From CAMTUW01 sp947085035 (GTDB lineage: Bacteria; Actinomycetota; Coriobacteriia; Anaerosomatales; PHET01): a DNA stretch of 64,000 nt. Both the position numbers and the translations under genes were made by a program. Positions 40,845 through 49,406 of this stretch are shown here, piece by piece (the first letter of the stretch is position 1; each line of letters begins with the position of its first letter). Below the pieces are notes generated by a model. The model was given only the letters and a program-made list of their open reading frames with translations, did no database searches and was not told where the DNA came from. Location of the stretch: the NCBI GenBank assembly GCA_947085035.1, contig CAMTUW010000018.1:1-64000 (forward strand), written 5' to 3'.

Positions 40845-42176
40845 TCACGAGTCGCTATCCGATTCGGCCGTCTCGTCCTCGATCACGAATTCCTGGAATG
40901 CGGATGCGAGGTCAGCAGGTACCCTGATGACCAGTCGTGTGCCCTCTCCGACATGCTGCTCGGACACGATCTGGGTATGTTCGTGGGCGAGCTTCACCAG
41001 ATCGCCTCTGGTGTAGGGGACGCAGATGCTGAGCGTCTCGGTGTTTCGTGCGGCTTCCCGCGCGAGGCGCTCGATAACGGCGTCAGTCCCCTCCCCTGTG
41101 ATGGCGGAGACTTGTATCGCGTCGGGGTAGCGACGTGTCAGCGTGTCGCGCTCTTCGGCAGTGAGCTGGTCGATCTTGTTCATGATGATGAGGTGTGGCC
41201 GCGTGTGCGCATCAATCTCGGCGAGCGTTATCCGAACGGCCTGCATCTGGGCGTCTCGTTGTGGTGCACCCGCATCAGTGATGTGGAGGAGCAGATCCGC
41301 TTCCTTCACCTCGTCAAGTGTCGACTTGAACGCCTCCACAAGACCATGCGGCAGCTTGTGGATGAACCCGACGGTGTCGGTCAGCGTGACTTGGCGGCCT
41401 TCTGGCAACCCGAGTCTGCGTGTGGTCGAGTCGAGGGTGGCGAACAACATGTCGTACGCGAGGACATCAGCGCCCGTGAGGGCATTGAGCAGCGTCGATT
41501 TTCCGGCGTTGGTGTATCCGACGAGAGCTATTCGAAAGACGCCCGAGCGGGCACGGCGTTTCCGCTGCAGGTCGCGTTCGGAAGATACAGCGACCAGCTC
41601 GCGCTTCAGTTCGCTGATTCTCCTGCGCGCGAGGCGACGGTCGACTTCAAGCTGTGACTCCCCCGCACCGAAGCGGGTGCCTCGACCGCCGCCGAGACGT
41701 TCGCGCTTCAAGTGGCCCCACATTCCACGCAGGCGGGGCAGTAGATACTCGAGACTCGCAAGCTCGACCTGCAGCTTTCCCTCTCGACTCACAGCATGCA
41801 GGCCGAAGATATCGAGGATGAGTTGAGTGCGGTCGAGTACAGAAACATCGGGGAACAGACCGTTCAGGTTCGCCTGCTGGCTTGGCGAGAGTTCATCGTC
41901 GAAGATGACGAGATTGGCGCTGGTCGCTGAAACCAACTCGAGCACTTCTTGCACCTTGCCCGACCCGATGAACGTGCGCGTGTGCGGACGGTCGAGTCGT
42001 TGTGACACAGTGCCGACGACCTGGGCACCCGCCGTATCGGCGAGTCGTTCGAGTTCGGCGAGTGATTCTTCGATGGGCCATGTGGAGTCGCCACTGTCTA
42101 CGCCGACGAGTATCGCCCGGTCAGCGCTTTGGGTGTTCTCATCCTTGGTGTGCGGATATACGCGGGGTCGTCCCAC
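40845..42176 (-). CDS. hflX: GTPase HflX
   Basis: Ribosome-binding GTPase that splits stalled ribosomes, 443 residues. The N-terminal HflX domain ends in the glycine-rich linker GGGRGTRFGAGESQLEVDRR. The G domain has GYTNAGKSTLLNAL, DTVGFIHKLPHGLVEAF and NKID. GTG 42176 is the listed start; GAGGGGG lies 14 bases upstream, rather far. It follows dapL by 23 bases. Confidence 0.93.
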   Translation of the reverse strand: MGRPRVYPHTKDENTQSADRAILVGVDSGDSTWPIEESLAELERLADTAGAQVVGTVSQRLDRPHTRTFIGSGKVQEVLELVSATSANLVIFDDELSPSQQANLNGLFPDVSVLDRTQLILDIFGLHAVSREGKLQVELASLEYLLPRLRGMWGHLKRERLGGGRGTRFGAGESQLEVDRRLARRRISELKRELVAVSSERDLQRKRRARSGVFRIALVGYTNAGKSTLLNALTGADVLAYDMLFATLDSTTRRLGLPEGRQVTLTDTVGFIHKLPHGLVEAFKSTLDEVKEADLLLHITDAGAPQRDAQMQAVRITLAEIDAHTRPHLIIMNKIDQLTAEERDTLTRRYPDAIQVSAITGEGTDAVIERLAREAARNTETLSICVPYTRGDLVKLAHEHTQIVSEQHVGEGTRLVIRVPADLASAFQEFVIEDETAESDSDS

Positions 42177-42199
42177 GAGGTCTGGTGTTCCCCCTCGAT

Positions 42200-43375
42200 T
42201 CAGAGTCGGTTCTTGATACGTTCCAGTGCTTCAGCGAGACGATCGTCCGGAGTGGCGAGTGAGAGCCTGATGTAGCCCTCGCCGTCGGGTCCGTAGGCGT
42301 TGCCCGGCGCCACGATGACGCCGGCCTCGTCAAGAACCTTAGTCGCGTACTCAGCGGACGTGTAGCCCTCGGGGATCCGTGCCCATACGTAGATGGTCCC
42401 CTTTGGGGTGCGTGCGGACAGTCCGATCGATGAGAGGGCGTCCATGACCATGTCGCGGCGGCGCTGGTAGACAGCGTTCATCTCGAACACGTCGTCTTGG
42501 GGTCCGAGCATCGCTTCGATCGCCGCGTCTTGGACGGCAGTGAACGCGCCGGAGTCGATGTTCGATTTCACCGTGCCCAGTGTCCGTATGGCATCAGCGT
42601 TTCCGGCAGCGAAGGCGATGCGCCAGCCAGTCATGTTGTACGCCTTCGAACAGCTGAACAGCTCTATCGCTACTTCGCGGGCACCGGGGCGCTCAAGCAG
42701 GCTCGGCGGACGGTAACCGTCGAAGCCGATCTCTGAGTACGCGTTGTCGTGAACGAGTAGCAGATCGTGCTCTTTGGCAAACGCGATGGCACGGTCGAAG
42801 TACTCGACAGGCGCGATAGCCGAGGCCGGGTTGTTCGGATAGCTCAGAAACATCATCTTCGCGCGCTTCAAGACGTCTGCAGGGGTCGATTCAAAGTCGG
42901 CGAGGAAGTCGTTGTCCTCGTTCATCGGCATCCAGTGGGTCAGACCGCCAACGAGGATGCCGCCGGTGTGATAGACGGGATACCCGATGCCCGGCACAAG
43001 CGTGTATTCACCAGGGTCCACGAACGCCGGGAACAGGTGCGCGATGCCCTCCTTGCTGCCGATGAGAGCGAGCACTTCGGTAGCAGGATCGAGTGTGACG
43101 TCGAATCGGCGACGCATCCACTCAACACACGCCTCGCGGTAGGGCTTGGAACCGAAGTAGCTCGGATACTGATGGTTGGCGGGCCGACGTATGGCCTCGG
43201 CCATCGCGTCGACGATGCGCTGTGGAGTTGGCATGTCCGGGTCACCGATCCCCAGAGAGATCACGTCGACCCCCTGGGCCATCCTCTCCTCTTTCTTGCG
43301 GTCGATCTCGGCGAAAAGGTACGGCGGCAGGTTCTGCATGCGGCTTGCGGTCCTCAACGTATGCGCCCTCTCCAT
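42200..43375 (-). CDS. dapL: LL-diaminopimelate aminotransferase
   Basis: PLP aminotransferase making LL-2,6-diaminopimelate directly from tetrahydrodipicolinate, a one-step lysine/peptidoglycan route. N-terminal RMQNLPPYLFAEIDRKKEE, ISLGIGDPDMPTP, YPNNPASAIAP and the PLP lysine in SCSKAYNMTGWRIAF match the DapL2-like group. About 391 residues. ATG 43375 is used (TTG 43378 also open; ATG 43339 is an alternative). Its place just after dapF supports the diaminopimelate role over other aminotransferases. Confidence 0.88.
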   Translation of the reverse strand: MERAHTLRTASRMQNLPPYLFAEIDRKKEERMAQGVDVISLGIGDPDMPTPQRIVDAMAEAIRRPANHQYPSYFGSKPYREACVEWMRRRFDVTLDPATEVLALIGSKEGIAHLFPAFVDPGEYTLVPGIGYPVYHTGGILVGGLTHWMPMNEDNDFLADFESTPADVLKRAKMMFLSYPNNPASAIAPVEYFDRAIAFAKEHDLLLVHDNAYSEIGFDGYRPPSLLERPGAREVAIELFSCSKAYNMTGWRIAFAAGNADAIRTLGTVKSNIDSGAFTAVQDAAIEAMLGPQDDVFEMNAVYQRRRDMVMDALSSIGLSARTPKGTIYVWARIPEGYTSAEYATKVLDEAGVIVAPGNAYGPDGEGYIRLSLATPDDRLAEALERIKNRL

Positions 43376-43454
43376 CAAGTGGTGACTGTCGATGCATCGC
43401 CAAGCGTACAGCGATCACGTGCGTGACATGGTAGCACTCGGTACCGATCCGCAC

Positions 43455-44354
43455 TCAGTTCTTGGAATCGTCCTCGTCTTCGGGAATCGCGATCGCTCCG
43501 TCGAATACATTTGCGGCTGGACCGGTCATGTGAACGTGTCCGTCCTCGGCCCACCGAACGATGAGATCTCCTCCTGGAAGCTCAACGGTCGCGACGCGTC
43601 CGTTGAGGCACTTGAGCGCTGCGGCGACGGTCGTGGCGCATGCCCCTGTTCCGCAGGCAAGCGTCTCCCCCACGCCGCGCTCCCACACACGAAGGCGAAT
43701 CGTGCCGTCTTCGCCTACCTCGGCGAACTCGACATTCGTCTTGTTCGGAAACGCTGGATGGGTCTCGATGGCGGGTCCCAGCAGGGCGACCGGTGCGACG
43801 TCGACGTCGTCGACGAAGATGATGCAATGAGGGTTACCCATCGATACACACGTCACCTTCACGGTGCCGTGTTCAGTATCAAGGTCGCAGTCGATGACGG
43901 GATTCTCCGGAGCCTCGCATCCTAGCGTGGTGGGAATACGCTTGGGGTCGAGAATCGGTTGCCCCATGTCCACGGTGGCAAGCGTCATCAGCCCGCCCTC
44001 ATCACGCGTCACCGCGACGCGGTAGATTCCAAGCGAGGTCTCGATCCGCACCGTGTCTGCGCTTTCGTCGATCAGCTTGCGATCGACGACGAACTTCGCG
44101 AAGCAACGAATCCCGTTGCCGCACATCTCAGCCACAGAACCATCAGCGTTGCGAAACCACCAGGAGAAGTCCGCATCAGGAAGCGTGGCTGGGCGTACCA
44201 GCATGAGCCCGTCCGCCCCGATGCCGAAGTTGCGGTCACAGAACCACTCGACAGCTTCAGGCGAGAACTCCAGATCTCCGGCACGATCGTCGATGACGAC
44301 AAAATCGTTGCCGAGCCCGTGCATCTTGGAGAAGTTGAGTTCCACTTCAGGCAC
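43455..44354 (-). CDS. dapF: Diaminopimelate epimerase
   Basis: Converts LL- to meso-diaminopimelate for lysine and cell-wall synthesis. The two catalytic cysteines are Cys78 in EMCGNGIRC and a second in LACGTGACATT (about 231). KMHGLGNDFVVID opens the domain. Length is about 299 residues from GTG 44354; GTG 44345, with GAGG 7 bases upstream, gives the more usual short N-terminus and may be the real start. dapL follows 79 bases downstream and miaA lies 17 bases upstream. Confidence 0.94.
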   Translation of the reverse strand: MPEVELNFSKMHGLGNDFVVIDDRAGDLEFSPEAVEWFCDRNFGIGADGLMLVRPATLPDADFSWWFRNADGSVAEMCGNGIRCFAKFVVDRKLIDESADTVRIETSLGIYRVAVTRDEGGLMTLATVDMGQPILDPKRIPTTLGCEAPENPVIDCDLDTEHGTVKVTCVSMGNPHCIIFVDDVDVAPVALLGPAIETHPAFPNKTNVEFAEVGEDGTIRLRVWERGVGETLACGTGACATTVAAALKCLNGRVATVELPGGDLIVRWAEDGHVHMTGPAANVFDGAIAIPEDEDDSKN

Positions 44355-44371
44355 CTCGCCTAGGTCGTATG

Positions 44372-45331
44372 TCAGGTTGCGGGTAAGTGTAGCGCGTCTT
44401 CAGCGGCCTTGACCTGCTCGGAAAGCGTCGTGTTGGTGACATCGAGCCATGTAACGCGCGGATCAGCTCGAAACCACGTGAGTTGACGCTTGGCATACCG
44501 TGTCGAGGCGCGCTTGATCATGTCGACCGCGTCAGCGAGGCTGGTCGTGCCGTCGATCACACCGACGAGTTCCTTGTACCCGATCGCCTGGGCCGCTGTG
44601 ATCGCCTCACGAAAGCCGGCCCTCAACAGCGCCTCGACTTCCGCGAGAAGGCCCGCTTCCAGCATGGCGTCAACTCGTTCGTGGATTCGCGCGTAGAGCG
44701 CTTCGCGTTCCATCGTCAGACCGGCGAATCGAGTTTCGTAGACACCGAGACGTCTGGCCAATCCTGCATGATGAACTGAGTACTGGATTCCGCTTTCCGC
44801 CATTTCGAGCGCGCGAATGACCCTTCTGACGTTGTTCGGATGGATGAGCTCGGCCGCTACGGGATCGTGGCTGGCCAGCAGGGCGTGCAGTGCGAGCGGA
44901 CCCTCGTCACGTGCGATCATCTCGTAGCGCTCACGGACCGGATTCGCTCTTTGCTCGCCTTTCGGGAAGGTGAGGGCGTCCAACGCTGCGCGAACGTAGA
45001 GCCCGGTGCCCCCGCAGATGACTGGAAGCACGCCTCGCGAGTGACATTCGTTGATTGCGGTGCGGGCGACACCCTGGTAGAGGGCTGCGGAGAACGGTTC
45101 GTCGGGGTCGATGAGGTCGATGCAGTGATACGGCACGCGGCGTTCATACAACGCAGGTTTCGCGGTGCCGATGTCGAGAAGACGATAGACCTGCATGGAG
45201 TCCGCCGAGATGATCTCGCCTCCATGGCGCACGGCGAGCTCTTCGGCGAGCGCGGTCTTGCCCACAGCGGTGGGGCCGACGACGGCGACCACGAAAGCGT
45301 TCGATTCGATGTGGGAGGACGGTGGGTTCAC
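44372..45331 (-). CDS. miaA: tRNA dimethylallyltransferase
   Basis: Adds the isopentenyl group to A37 of tRNAs that read codons starting with U. The P-loop is VVGPTAVGKTALAEELA. Family segments EIISADSMQVYRLLDIGTAKP, GGTGLYVRAALD and the C-terminal RYAKRQLTWFR are present. 319 residues from GTG 45331, which lies 3 bases after the stop of the MEMO-AMMECR1 gene. MiaB, the next enzyme on the same base, is two genes upstream. Confidence 0.95.
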   Translation of the reverse strand: MNPPSSHIESNAFVVAVVGPTAVGKTALAEELAVRHGGEIISADSMQVYRLLDIGTAKPALYERRVPYHCIDLIDPDEPFSAALYQGVARTAINECHSRGVLPVICGGTGLYVRAALDALTFPKGEQRANPVRERYEMIARDEGPLALHALLASHDPVAAELIHPNNVRRVIRALEMAESGIQYSVHHAGLARRLGVYETRFAGLTMEREALYARIHERVDAMLEAGLLAEVEALLRAGFREAITAAQAIGYKELVGVIDGTTSLADAVDMIKRASTRYAKRQLTWFRADPRVTWLDVTNTTLSEQVKAAEDALHLPAT

Positions 45332-45334
45332 GCG

Positions 45335-46720
45335 TCAAGTGTAGCGGTCAACGCGAAATCGCATCAGCCCCACGAGTTCGTTCTCCCCGATGCCGGCTTT
45401 ACGTTTCGCGATGGAGACCTGCGTGAGTGCGTCGTCGACGCCCACGAGATCGGGCAAGAGAAGCCCGGTGCGTTGACCGTTATTGACGATGACGCCATAC
45501 CGTCTCGGTTCGAGATCGTCGAACTCGCAGGACTCCGGCTGGTGCACGACGTCGACGCTGATTTCAAGATCATCGAGTTCATCGGCTTTCAGCGGCAAGA
45601 AGCGTGGATCGTGCAGCGCGGCCTGGATCGCGTTTGAAGCGACTTCTGCCGCCAGGGTCGACTGTGACGGCTGGCTTGTGCCGATGCAGCCTCGAAGCAA
45701 CCCCGCTCGATGCAGCGAGACGAACGCGCCTGCCTCCTTTGGGTAGGCCGCGTCAGAGAGGTGTGGGTGAGGATTCGGCTCGGCTTCGGTCAGACGCGCG
45801 ACGATCGATGCCCGGGCCAACCTGACGATCTCGGATTCGTCTTCACCGGCACACCCTCCCTTACAGCCGCGCTCGACGATTCGGTGGTGAAGCGCGTCGT
45901 CTGTTTCGAGGGCCGCACGACCGATCAGAGCGGTCAGGTACCCCACTCCCCACGGGCCTTCATAAGCGAGAAGCCGCGCCGGAGCCGGGTCCTCGCAGCA
46001 GTATCCCCCGAGCGCGATGATGGAGCGCAGGCCACACTCCCCTCCCGAGAAGACGAGGTCTGCATCGATCTCTGCGAGAGTCTCGAAACGGCCCTGTTCG
46101 ACAAGGCCGACGATGGTCGCGTCAAGGTGTCGCGCGTTCGGCGAGTAACCGGCGGGAGCGTCTTCGGTGAGGCGGTGAGACAGGTCACCGCTCGCAACGA
46201 ACGCCACGCGTCTTCCCAGCGCCTGTGCGGCCTCGGCGGCAACGGCTCCGAGCTTCCTGTGAGTCTCGTAGGGCAACGATGAGACGGACACCACGACGAG
46301 GGAGCAACAGCCCTCATCGTCGAGGAAACGCAACGGAACCAACGACGCGTGGTCAAGCCATCCCGAACGGAGTTCATCGTCTTCCGAGCGTGAGATCGCC
46401 GGAAGACCGGAGTCTCGAAGCCGGTCGACGATCTCGTGTGCAAGATCTGAATCACCCGCGAACTGCACAACACGAGGGTCGCCGAAGTCAGCGAGCGATC
46501 CCGCGTAAGCTGCGGCATCGTCAACGACGAATCGGTTCGATGACGTCGGTGCATGTGGCGAGATCAAGACGATGGTTTCGGGCGCGAAGTGTCTCAAGCA
46601 TCGTGCCGCACGGTGCATGGCCTCCACAGAAGCCGTCGTCGCAGACGATCGGGGTCCGCCCACGCTCTGTACCATGATCGGTGGATGCGGCGCGATGAGG
46701 CCGAATATAGGGAACCGCAT
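45335..46720 (-). CDS. AmmeMemoRadiSam system fusion: LigB/MEMO-like plus AMMECR1 domains
   Basis: A 461-residue fusion. The N-terminal half is a class III extradiol dioxygenase-like (MEMO/LigB) domain with LIAPHPPIMVQSVGG, TIVLISPHAP and VAFVASGDLSHRL. The C-terminal 170 residues are an AMMECR1 domain with the hallmark LRGCIGTSQPSQ. These families usually occur with a radical-SAM partner in the uncharacterised AmmeMemoRadiSam system; no such gene is nearby here. ATG 46720 has GGGGAGGG upstream. It lies between miaB and miaA, hinting at but not proving a link to RNA modification. Confidence 0.85.
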   Translation of the reverse strand: MRFPIFGLIAPHPPIMVQSVGGPRSSATTASVEAMHRAARCLRHFAPETIVLISPHAPTSSNRFVVDDAAAYAGSLADFGDPRVVQFAGDSDLAHEIVDRLRDSGLPAISRSEDDELRSGWLDHASLVPLRFLDDEGCCSLVVVSVSSLPYETHRKLGAVAAEAAQALGRRVAFVASGDLSHRLTEDAPAGYSPNARHLDATIVGLVEQGRFETLAEIDADLVFSGGECGLRSIIALGGYCCEDPAPARLLAYEGPWGVGYLTALIGRAALETDDALHHRIVERGCKGGCAGEDESEIVRLARASIVARLTEAEPNPHPHLSDAAYPKEAGAFVSLHRAGLLRGCIGTSQPSQSTLAAEVASNAIQAALHDPRFLPLKADELDDLEISVDVVHQPESCEFDDLEPRRYGVIVNNGQRTGLLLPDLVGVDDALTQVSIAKRKAGIGENELVGLMRFRVDRYT

Positions 46721-46788
46721 GGCATCCCTCCCCAGATGTGCATACGAGGGGCGACGAGCACCTCACTGAGTGTGTACCCGTAACGAGC

Positions 46789-48120
46789 TCAGTCGTCGAG
46801 GAGTTCTCCCGAGACGAACCACGTCTGGGTTTCGAGAACACGCAGTCTGGCGAAACGTCCGGCGTGCTGGGAAGGTTCGCTACCTGCCGGAAGGATCGCG
46901 TGCGCGACCTTGTTTCCCGGCGTGCGTCCGGTGAGTACCGCTGAGTCACGCTTGCTGGCGCCTTCGATGAGGACCTCGACGGTCTGGCCCATCAGTCGCC
47001 TGTTGTTCGCGAGCGCCGAGCGCTGGATCGACTCGACCAACCGGTCCAGCCGAACCTGCGAAACCTCGCGCGGAACCCGTGGAGCGAGGTCAGCGGCGGG
47101 GGTTCCTTCGCGTGGCGAGTAGATGAAGGTGAAGGCCTGGTCGAAACCGACTCGCTCGATGAGGTCGAGCGTCTCATCGAAGTCCTCATCCGTTTCTCCG
47201 GGAAAGCCCACGATGACGTCGGTGGAGATCGCAACGTCAGGAATCGAGTCCCTGACGCGGTCGATGAGGCCTAGGTAGTGCTCACGACTGTAGTTCCGGT
47301 TCATGGCAGCGAGGACGCGATCCGATCCGCTTTGCACCGGGAGGTGGAGGTAGGGCATGACGGCCGGGACCTCGGTCATCGCACGTATCGTCTCCGGCGA
47401 GAGGTCTTTCGGATGGCTGGTGGCGAAGCGGATGCGCCGCACTCCCGTATCAGCGACCGCGCGCAGGATCTCTGCGAAGCGTGGGGCGCCGTACAGATCA
47501 CGGCCGTAGCTGTTGACGTTTTGCCCCAGCAACGTGATCTCCGAGACACCGTCGGCCACAAGAGCCCTTGCCTCTTCGACGACCGCCTCGAGCGTGCGGC
47601 TCTTCTCGCGACCCCGCACGTGAGGCACGATGCAGTAGGAGCAGAAGTTGTCGCACCCCACGGTGATGGGGAGCCACGCGCTCCACGGGTTCTCTCGCTT
47701 GGAGGGAAGGTCGTTTGCGAACCCGGTGGACTCGGCCAGTACGTCGATCTGAGGTGTTCGAGAGGAATCTGCGGCATCGAGTAGCGCAGGCAGATGACCG
47801 ATGTTGTGGGTGCCGAAGACGACGTCGACGTGCGGGAGACGATCGAGGAGCAGCTGTCCGTCGCGTTGCCCGATGCAGCCCCCTACGGCAATGAGAGGGC
47901 CGGTGCTTCTCGACGGTTTCAGCGCCTTGAGAGACGCGACCTGGCCGCGCAGTCGCTCGTCAGCGTTCTCGCGCACACAACACGTCATGAACACGATCGC
48001 GTCGGCCTCTTCGGGTTCCTCGACGGCGCTCAACCCCTGCGCCTCGAGCAACCCAGCCACGCGCTCGCTGTCGTGTTTGTTCATCTGGCACCCGAAGGTG
48101 CGAATCGTGTAGGTGTTCAT
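46789..48120 (-). CDS. miaB: tRNA-2-methylthio-N6-dimethylallyladenosine synthase
   Basis: Radical-SAM methylthiotransferase acting on i6A37 of tRNA. N-terminal MTTase domain starts MNTYTIRTFGCQMNKHDSER, with further cluster cysteines including TCCVREN. The radical-SAM cluster motif is CDNFCSYC (Cys-x3-Cys-x2-Cys). A TRAM domain ends the protein. ATG 48120 gives 443 residues; the frame upstream is open but not MiaB. TACACT lies 12 bases before the ATG and could be its -10. It shares its family with rimO at 56645. Confidence 0.95.
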   Translation of the reverse strand: MNTYTIRTFGCQMNKHDSERVAGLLEAQGLSAVEEPEEADAIVFMTCCVRENADERLRGQVASLKALKPSRSTGPLIAVGGCIGQRDGQLLLDRLPHVDVVFGTHNIGHLPALLDAADSSRTPQIDVLAESTGFANDLPSKRENPWSAWLPITVGCDNFCSYCIVPHVRGREKSRTLEAVVEEARALVADGVSEITLLGQNVNSYGRDLYGAPRFAEILRAVADTGVRRIRFATSHPKDLSPETIRAMTEVPAVMPYLHLPVQSGSDRVLAAMNRNYSREHYLGLIDRVRDSIPDVAISTDVIVGFPGETDEDFDETLDLIERVGFDQAFTFIYSPREGTPAADLAPRVPREVSQVRLDRLVESIQRSALANNRRLMGQTVEVLIEGASKRDSAVLTGRTPGNKVAHAILPAGSEPSQHAGRFARLRVLETQTWFVSGELLDD

Positions 48121-48160
48121 GGCGCGAGGGAGTGTAGCACGCTGTGTGCCCGAAGCTGCG

Positions 48161-48982
48161 TCATACAGAGGGTCCAGCAGCAAGAAACGCGACGAGGGCG
48201 TCTTCGGGGTAGTCGACTTGGCCGAGCGGCGGATTGGGCCCGTCGGGCGAGTGGAAATCCGTGCCACCGGTGACGAGCAACCCGAGCTCATCAGCAAGGT
48301 TCGCGTACATGAGACGTTGCACGGGCGAGTGATCGGCGTGGTAGGCCTCGATGCCGGCGAGTCCGTGGTGAGTCAATCGTCGCGTGAGGGCGACCAGTTC
48401 ATGGATGCCCGGATGCGCGATCACAGGAATGCCCCCCGCTTCGAGAATGAGCTCTATGGCGACCTCGACGGTATGCGTCTCTTTGGCGATGTAGTGCGGT
48501 CGATCGCGCCCTATGAGTTGGTCGAACGCGCTCGAGACGCTGTCAGCGTGTCCCGCCGCGACGAGCGCGCGTGCGACATGGCTTCTGCCAACGGCGCCGC
48601 CTGACGAGAGGGCCAAGACGTCATCGAGAGAGATCCGAGCACCCATGCGTGACAACGAGTCGGTCATCGCCTCTGCACGCCTGACTCTCCCCGAGCGCAG
48701 GTCGTCTAGAGCAGTCAGGAAGGGCCTCGAGCCTGTGTCGATATGAAATCCAAGGATATGGACGTCGTTGTCGTTTTCGTCGAGAGCCGAGAGCTCGACA
48801 GCGGGGATCACTGTCAGGCTGGTGCCGAGTGCTGCATTGTGAGCTTCTGCGATTCCGTCCACGCTGTCATGATCGGCGATCGCGAGATGGGTGAGGCCGA
48901 CGCCCAACGCGGCGCGCACGAGTGCCTTCGGAGACAACGTTCCATCTGATGCGGTGGAGTGAACGTGGAGGTCGGCTTTCAC
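48161..48982 (-). CDS. PHP-domain phosphoesterase
   Basis: Metal-dependent phosphoesterase of the PHP family, 273 residues. Metal-binding motifs DLHVHSTASDGTLSP, AIADHDSVDG and IPVIAHPGIH are present, with a further TGGTDFHSPDG near the end. Relatives include the 3',5'-nucleoside bisphosphate phosphatase/RNase AM group (YciV); that activity is plausible but not certain. GTG 48982 has a weak ribosome site, 18 bases after spoVS. Confidence 0.88.
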   Translation of the reverse strand: MKADLHVHSTASDGTLSPKALVRAALGVGLTHLAIADHDSVDGIAEAHNAALGTSLTVIPAVELSALDENDNDVHILGFHIDTGSRPFLTALDDLRSGRVRRAEAMTDSLSRMGARISLDDVLALSSGGAVGRSHVARALVAAGHADSVSSAFDQLIGRDRPHYIAKETHTVEVAIELILEAGGIPVIAHPGIHELVALTRRLTHHGLAGIEAYHADHSPVQRLMYANLADELGLLVTGGTDFHSPDGPNPPLGQVDYPEDALVAFLAAGPSV

Positions 48983-49000
48983 GTCCGAATCGAATCGAAC

Positions 49001-49276
49001 TCAGGTGCGGTTCATGTCGCGCGACTCGACGAACAGTCTGATTGCTGTGCGTTCCTCGCCGTTGATCTCGATGTCGGTGAAGGCCGGAATGCACGTGAGT
49101 TCAAGTCCGGCGGGCGCGATGAATCCACGCGCGATGGCAACTGCCTTGATGGCCTGGTTGAGCGCCCCGGCGCCGACGGTCTGCATCTCGGCCGAACCCT
49201 GTTCGCGAATGATCCCAGCAAGTGCTCCGGCGACAGAATTCGGGTTGGATTTGCTTGACACTTTGAGGATTTCCAC
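49001..49276 (-). CDS. spoVS: Stage V sporulation protein S (SpoVS)
   Basis: Small (91 residues) Alba-like protein that binds nucleic acid. It reads EILKVSSKSNPNSVAGALAG, then VGAGALNQAIKAVAIARGF and the conserved TDIEINGEERTAIRLFVE. In Bacillus it affects spore coat assembly, but it is widespread in non-sporulating bacteria with another, unknown role. GTG 49276 follows GGGAGGG. It has its own promoter at 49378-49406 and lies close to rny, as in many Bacillota. Confidence 0.93.
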   Translation of the reverse strand: MEILKVSSKSNPNSVAGALAGIIREQGSAEMQTVGAGALNQAIKAVAIARGFIAPAGLELTCIPAFTDIEINGEERTAIRLFVESRDMNRT

Positions 49277-49377
49277 GGTCCCTCCCTGGCGTGACACTGC
49301 TGTGAGCCGGAACTTTCCGGCGAGTGCGTCGTTGGCGTGATAGTGGTGGCATATGAGCTACGGCGGGGTAGTTGAAT

Positions 49378-49406
49378 GATTATAGCTGAGCGGGCTGGTT
49401 TAGTCA
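49378..49406 (-). promoter_or_regulatory. spoVS promoter
   Basis: On the - strand CTGACT (49401-49406, overlapping the stop of the GHKL gene) and a perfect TATAAT (49378-49383) are 17 bases apart. The leader of about 95 bases contains a small hairpin, GCCGGA/TCCGGC, near 49308-49323. Confidence 0.75.

Noticed and set aside
45332..45343. TACACT six bases before miaA as a third leaderless promoter
   Set aside because: The hexamer is part of the last codons (Tyr-Thr) and stop of the upstream gene, which lies 3 bases from miaA, so co-transcription explains the arrangement equally well.
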